Source: JBHIDJ01 sp046760105 (lineage in GTDB: Bacteria > Pseudomonadota > Gammaproteobacteria > Acidiferrobacterales > SPGG2). Taken from it: DNA of 8,029 nucleotides. Shown piece after piece: positions 5,892-8,029 of the stretch; position 1 is the first letter of the stretch, and each line of letters starts with the position of its first letter. The notes beneath the pieces were generated by a model. That model was not told the origin of the DNA. It saw only the letters and a program-made list of their open reading frames with translations, and did not search any database. The stretch covers positions 1 through 8,029 of the forward strand of contig JBHIDJ010000129.1 in assembly GCA_046760105.1 (NCBI GenBank). Reading direction: 5' to 3'. The position numbers and the translations under genes are program-made.

Positions 5892-5918
5892 CCTATTAAT
5901 AGGCTATTTTTTTAGCCT
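5892..5918 (-). repeat. Two overlapping palindromes at the cmk stop codon
   Basis: CCTATTAATAGG (5892-5903) is a perfect 12-bp palindrome that begins directly after the cmk TAG on the coding strand. Overlapping it, AGGCTA and TAGCCT (5901-5906 and 5913-5918) form a 6-bp inverted repeat around the A-run at the end of cmk. The two share bases, so as RNA hairpins they exclude one another. There is no U-run after either, so neither looks like an intrinsic terminator. An operator for the rpsA promoter or a weak mRNA 3' structure are both possible. Confidence 0.5.
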
Positions 5919-6620
5919 TTCGCGCAGCAACCCGAGAATGCGAGCAACCACCTGTTCGCTGGTCAGGCGCGAGGTATCTAGAATATAGGCGTCTTCGGCG
6001 GGCTTCAGCGGCGAAGCCTCGCGTTCGGCGTCACGCGCGTCGCGTATTCGAATCTCTTCCGCGAGGCGCGCAAGGTTAACATCGAACCCCTTGTCTTTCA
6101 ACTGCTTATATCGTCGTTCGGCGCGCGCCTCCGGGCTTGCGATCAGGAAAATCTTAAGTGTCGCGTCGGGAAAGACGACCGTTCCCATGTCACGTCCATC
6201 GGCCACCAGCCCGGGGGGTTGGCGCAGGGCGTGCTGTTTCGCCAGGAGCGCGCGGCGCACGTCAGACAAAACAGCCACTCGCGATGCTAGCCGGCCTGTT
6301 TCCTCTGTCCGAATTACGTCGCTGACGTCGGCACCATCGAGAATCACACGCGCTGGCGCCCCCTGCTGAGGCTCAAAGCGCACATTCAGGTCGCGCGCCA
6401 CACGTGCGATCGCGGAGGGATCGCTAAGGGCATGTCCCGCGCGCTTCCCCGCAAGCGCGACGACCCGGTAGAGGGCACCGCTGTCGAGAAAGTGCCATCC
6501 CAGATGCGTCGCGAGCTCCTCGCCAACCGTTCCCTTACCTGAACCAGTCGGCCCGTCCAAGGCAAGGACCGGAACCGTCCCGGACCTCGTCTCGGGGGGG
6601 TTTCTTCTGGCGTTGCTCAC
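5904..6620 (-). CDS. cmk: (d)CMP kinase
   Basis: Cmk phosphorylates CMP and dCMP to the diphosphates with ATP, in pyrimidine nucleotide recycling in the cytoplasm. The 238-residue protein has the P-loop GPTGSGKG (23-30), the substrate-side DSGALYR (46-52), the NMP-binding insert typical of bacterial CMP kinases including ILDGADVSDVIRTEE (93-107), the CMP-recognition motif DGRDMGT (141-147), and the arginine-rich lid (RIRDARDAER). It is about 11 residues longer than the E. coli enzyme because of a polar N-terminal leader (SNARRNPPETRSG). The start is GTG at 6620; an in-frame TAG six codons upstream limits any extension, and there is no ATG, GTG or TTG before the P-loop. Only AGG about 11 nt upstream could serve as Shine-Dalgarno. 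It lies 75 nt after aroA, as in most proteobacteria, and ends in CTA AAA AAA TAG. Confidence 0.96.
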   Translation of the reverse strand: MSNARRNPPETRSGTVPVLALDGPTGSGKGTVGEELATHLGWHFLDSGALYRVVALAGKRAGHALSDPSAIARVARDLNVRFEPQQGAPARVILDGADVSDVIRTEETGRLASRVAVLSDVRRALLAKQHALRQPPGLVADGRDMGTVVFPDATLKIFLIASPEARAERRYKQLKDKGFDVNLARLAEEIRIRDARDAEREASPLKPAEDAYILDTSRLTSEQVVARILGLLRERLKK

Positions 6621-6639
6621 GGGTGCGCTTACCTGCTAC

Positions 6640-6710
6640 GTGATTAGTGATTCGTAACTGATGATTAGTCAACTATCGTTTCTAACCGCGGGTTACTAGT
6701 CACGAGTCAC
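6640..6710. repeat. Degenerate heptamer repeat forming an inverted element at the aroA 3' end
   Basis: From 6640 the plus strand reads GTGATTA, GTGATTC, GTAACTG, ATGATTA, GTCAACT, a 7-nt period with slowly changing units. From 6710 on the other strand GTGACTC, GTGACTA, GTAACCC repeat the pattern in reverse orientation. The outer arms 6640-6658 and 6692-6710 match in 15 of 19 positions as an inverted repeat, with a 33-nt centre that includes TAACC-GCG-GGTTA (6683-6695). The element covers the last four codons and the stop of aroA. A further GTGATTAGTGA lies upstream of aroA at 8019. It looks like a dispersed intergenic repeat, possibly also acting as an mRNA 3' hairpin. Confidence 0.7.
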
Positions 6711-8009
6711 GGCCTTAATTGACAGCCCTGCGCGGCCTGCGAACTCCACGAACCCAGGAAAAGAAGTGTCCACATTCTTGCAGTCACGCACGATGACGGG
6801 TGCTTGCGCCACCAAACCGACCATCGCAAAGGCCATTGCCACACGGTGGTCGCCGTGGCTATCGACGTCTCCGCCGGAGACGGGACCGCCCCGTATGATG
6901 ATGCCATCCGGCGTTTCCCTGGCATCGATAGCGAGTCGTCGTAACCCTTCCGTCATGACCGCGATGCGGTCGCTTTCCTTTACGCGTAACTCCTGCGCGC
7001 CGCGCAGATGGGTTTCGCCTTGAGCGCAAGCAGCCGCAACAAAGAGGATCGGGAATTCATCGATAGTCAACGATACTTCGTCCTCGGCGATGACAATCCC
7101 GCTCAATCTACTGTTGCGTACACGGATGTCGGCGACCGGTTCGAGGCCGACCTGTCGCTTGTTGATCACCTCGAGCTTGGCACCCATTCGCTGCAATAAG
7201 CCGAGAATCCCGGCCCGCGTCGGGTTGATACCGACGTTCTCTACCGTCATATCCGCCTCGGGTGCAATGGCCGCACCGACTACGAAGAAAGCCGCGGATG
7301 ACAGATCACCGGGGACGTCCAGCTCGCGACCCGTGAGCCGCCCACCTCCACACACGCGCACAGTATGATCACTCGTGGTCACATCGTAGCCAAATGCACG
7401 CAACAGGCGCTCGGTGTGATCCCGGGTGGTGCTGGGCTCGGTGATAGCCGTCTCACCCGCCGCATATAACCCGGCCAGCAGCAAAGCCGACTTGACTTGC
7501 GCGCTTGCGAGCGGCATGACGTAGTCGATACCATGGAGCTTGCGCCCACCAGTGATCGACAAAGGCGGGTAACCACCATCGCCGGTCGCGATTCCAGCGC
7601 CCATCGCATTGAGCGGCTGCGCCACGCGCTGCATCGGTCGCTTTTGCAAGGAGTCGTCACCCGTCAGCTCGCTGTCGAACGTCTGGGCTGCCAGCACGCC
7701 CGCCATGAGACGCATGGCCGTACCGGAATTGCCCATGTCCAGCGGGCCTGGCGGTGGCCTGAGTCCGTATAGCCCCACACCTTGGATCGTTAAACCCCCT
7801 TCTTGCGGCTGCGAGATTCCTACGCCCATGTCCCGGAACGCCACGAGCGTCGCCAACACATCCTCCCCTTCCAGCAGTCCCTGCACACGCGTTGGCCCGT
7901 CGGCCAGCGACCCCAAAATCACGGCCCGATGCGAGATCGACTTGTCACCGGGAACACGAACACGGCCGCGCAGGCGGCCGCCGGGCTGGATTACATAGTC
8001 AATGGACAT
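6696..8009 (-). CDS. aroA: 3-phosphoshikimate 1-carboxyvinyltransferase (EPSP synthase), class II-like
   Basis: AroA joins phosphoenolpyruvate to shikimate 3-phosphate, the sixth step of the shikimate pathway, in the cytoplasm. The 437 residues form the two-domain inside-out alpha/beta barrel family. Conserved parts include VPGDKSISHR (19-28), LLEGEDV (45-51), GNSGTAMR (93-100, with Gly96), KRPM (123-126), SAQVK (169-173), RDHTE (196-200), NPTR (262-265), IDEFP (316-320, catalytic Asp317) and ELRVKESDR (340-348). The set GDKS, SAQxK, RxHxE and NxTR is that used to define class II EPSP synthases, unlike the class I enzyme of E. coli. The ATG at 8009 has no Shine-Dalgarno; a repeat copy ends 9 nt upstream, so translation may be coupled to a gene outside the window. 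By common gene order that would be tyrA or hisC/pheA (inference). The last codons (VTRD) lie in the repeat element downstream. Confidence 0.98.
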   Translation of the reverse strand: MSIDYVIQPGGRLRGRVRVPGDKSISHRAVILGSLADGPTRVQGLLEGEDVLATLVAFRDMGVGISQPQEGGLTIQGVGLYGLRPPPGPLDMGNSGTAMRLMAGVLAAQTFDSELTGDDSLQKRPMQRVAQPLNAMGAGIATGDGGYPPLSITGGRKLHGIDYVMPLASAQVKSALLLAGLYAAGETAITEPSTTRDHTERLLRAFGYDVTTSDHTVRVCGGGRLTGRELDVPGDLSSAAFFVVGAAIAPEADMTVENVGINPTRAGILGLLQRMGAKLEVINKRQVGLEPVADIRVRNSRLSGIVIAEDEVSLTIDEFPILFVAAACAQGETHLRGAQELRVKESDRIAVMTEGLRRLAIDARETPDGIIIRGGPVSGGDVDSHGDHRVAMAFAMVGLVAQAPVIVRDCKNVDTSFPGFVEFAGRAGLSIKAVTRD

Positions 8010-8018
8010 TTTGAAGCT

Positions 8019-8029
8019 GTGATTAGTGA
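8019..8029. repeat. Second copy of the GTGATTA heptamer repeat, cut by the window edge
   Basis: The last 11 bases, GTGATTAGTGA, are identical to 6640-6650 on the other side of aroA and in the same orientation. The copy lies 9 nt upstream of the aroA ATG, where a ribosome-binding site would be expected, and may continue past the end of the window. Confidence 0.6.

Noticed and set aside
5904..5913. A-run at the end of cmk (CTA AAA AAA TAG) as a programmed frameshift site.
   Set aside because: Gain of one A reaches a stop within a few codons and loss of one A adds only a short unrelated tail; no conserved product would result.
7609..7998. Plus-strand open frame of 129 codons inside aroA.
   Set aside because: It is antisense to invariant EPSP synthase motifs; the Ser/Arg/Pro-rich translation is typical of a shadow frame in GC-rich DNA.

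Overview
The window is a compact block of housekeeping and envelope genes, all on the minus strand, so transcription runs from high to low coordinates. In that direction the order is aroA, cmk, rpsA, ihfB, lapA, lapB, pyrF, a comEA-like gene and hldA (rfaE1). Every gene except pyrF and hldA has a plain gammaproteobacterial form. By eye the base composition is in the mid-50s percent GC. A LapA/LapB pair, IHF-beta and a six-domain S1 point to a Gram-negative proteobacterium. The order aroA-cmk-rpsA-ihfB-lapAB-pyrF is the gammaproteobacterial arrangement, while an hldA gene just after this block recalls betaproteobacterial loci. A non-enteric gammaproteobacterium (for example a Chromatiales-like lineage) fits best, but I cannot name the genus.

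Region by region: 6696-8029 holds aroA, encoding an EPSP synthase with class II-type motifs, flanked on both sides by copies of a GTGATTA/GTGATTC-type heptamer repeat. 5904-6620 is cmk, ending in a short palindrome. 5782-5903 is the rpsA leader, with a -10-like box and a duplicated GC-rich segment. 4090-5772 is rpsA, whose stop codon sits in the loop of a 14-bp perfect hairpin. 3759-4055 is ihfB, followed by a strong intrinsic terminator that divides the window into two transcription units. 3439-3695 is the regulatory region of the second unit. The remainder is lapA-lapB-pyrF-comEA-hldA, tightly packed, with an 11-nt overlap at lapA/lapB and a 1-nt overlap at lapB/pyrF.

Functionally the first unit joins aromatic amino acid synthesis (AroA), pyrimidine nucleotide recycling (Cmk), translation initiation (S1) and nucleoid architecture (IHF-beta). 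The second joins LPS control (LapA/LapB set LpxC stability and couple it to LPS assembly) and LPS inner-core heptose synthesis (HldA) with UMP synthesis (PyrF) and a secreted helix-hairpin-helix DNA-binding protein of the ComEA family. HldA here is the kinase domain alone, so the adenylyltransferase (HldC/RfaE2) must be encoded elsewhere.

I found no mobile element, CRISPR array, RNA gene or defence system, and no undescribed multi-gene system. The observations worth following are small non-coding structures: the heptamer repeat around aroA, the hairpin enclosing the rpsA stop codon, the duplicated rpsA leader segment, and repeats and hairpins upstream of lapA.
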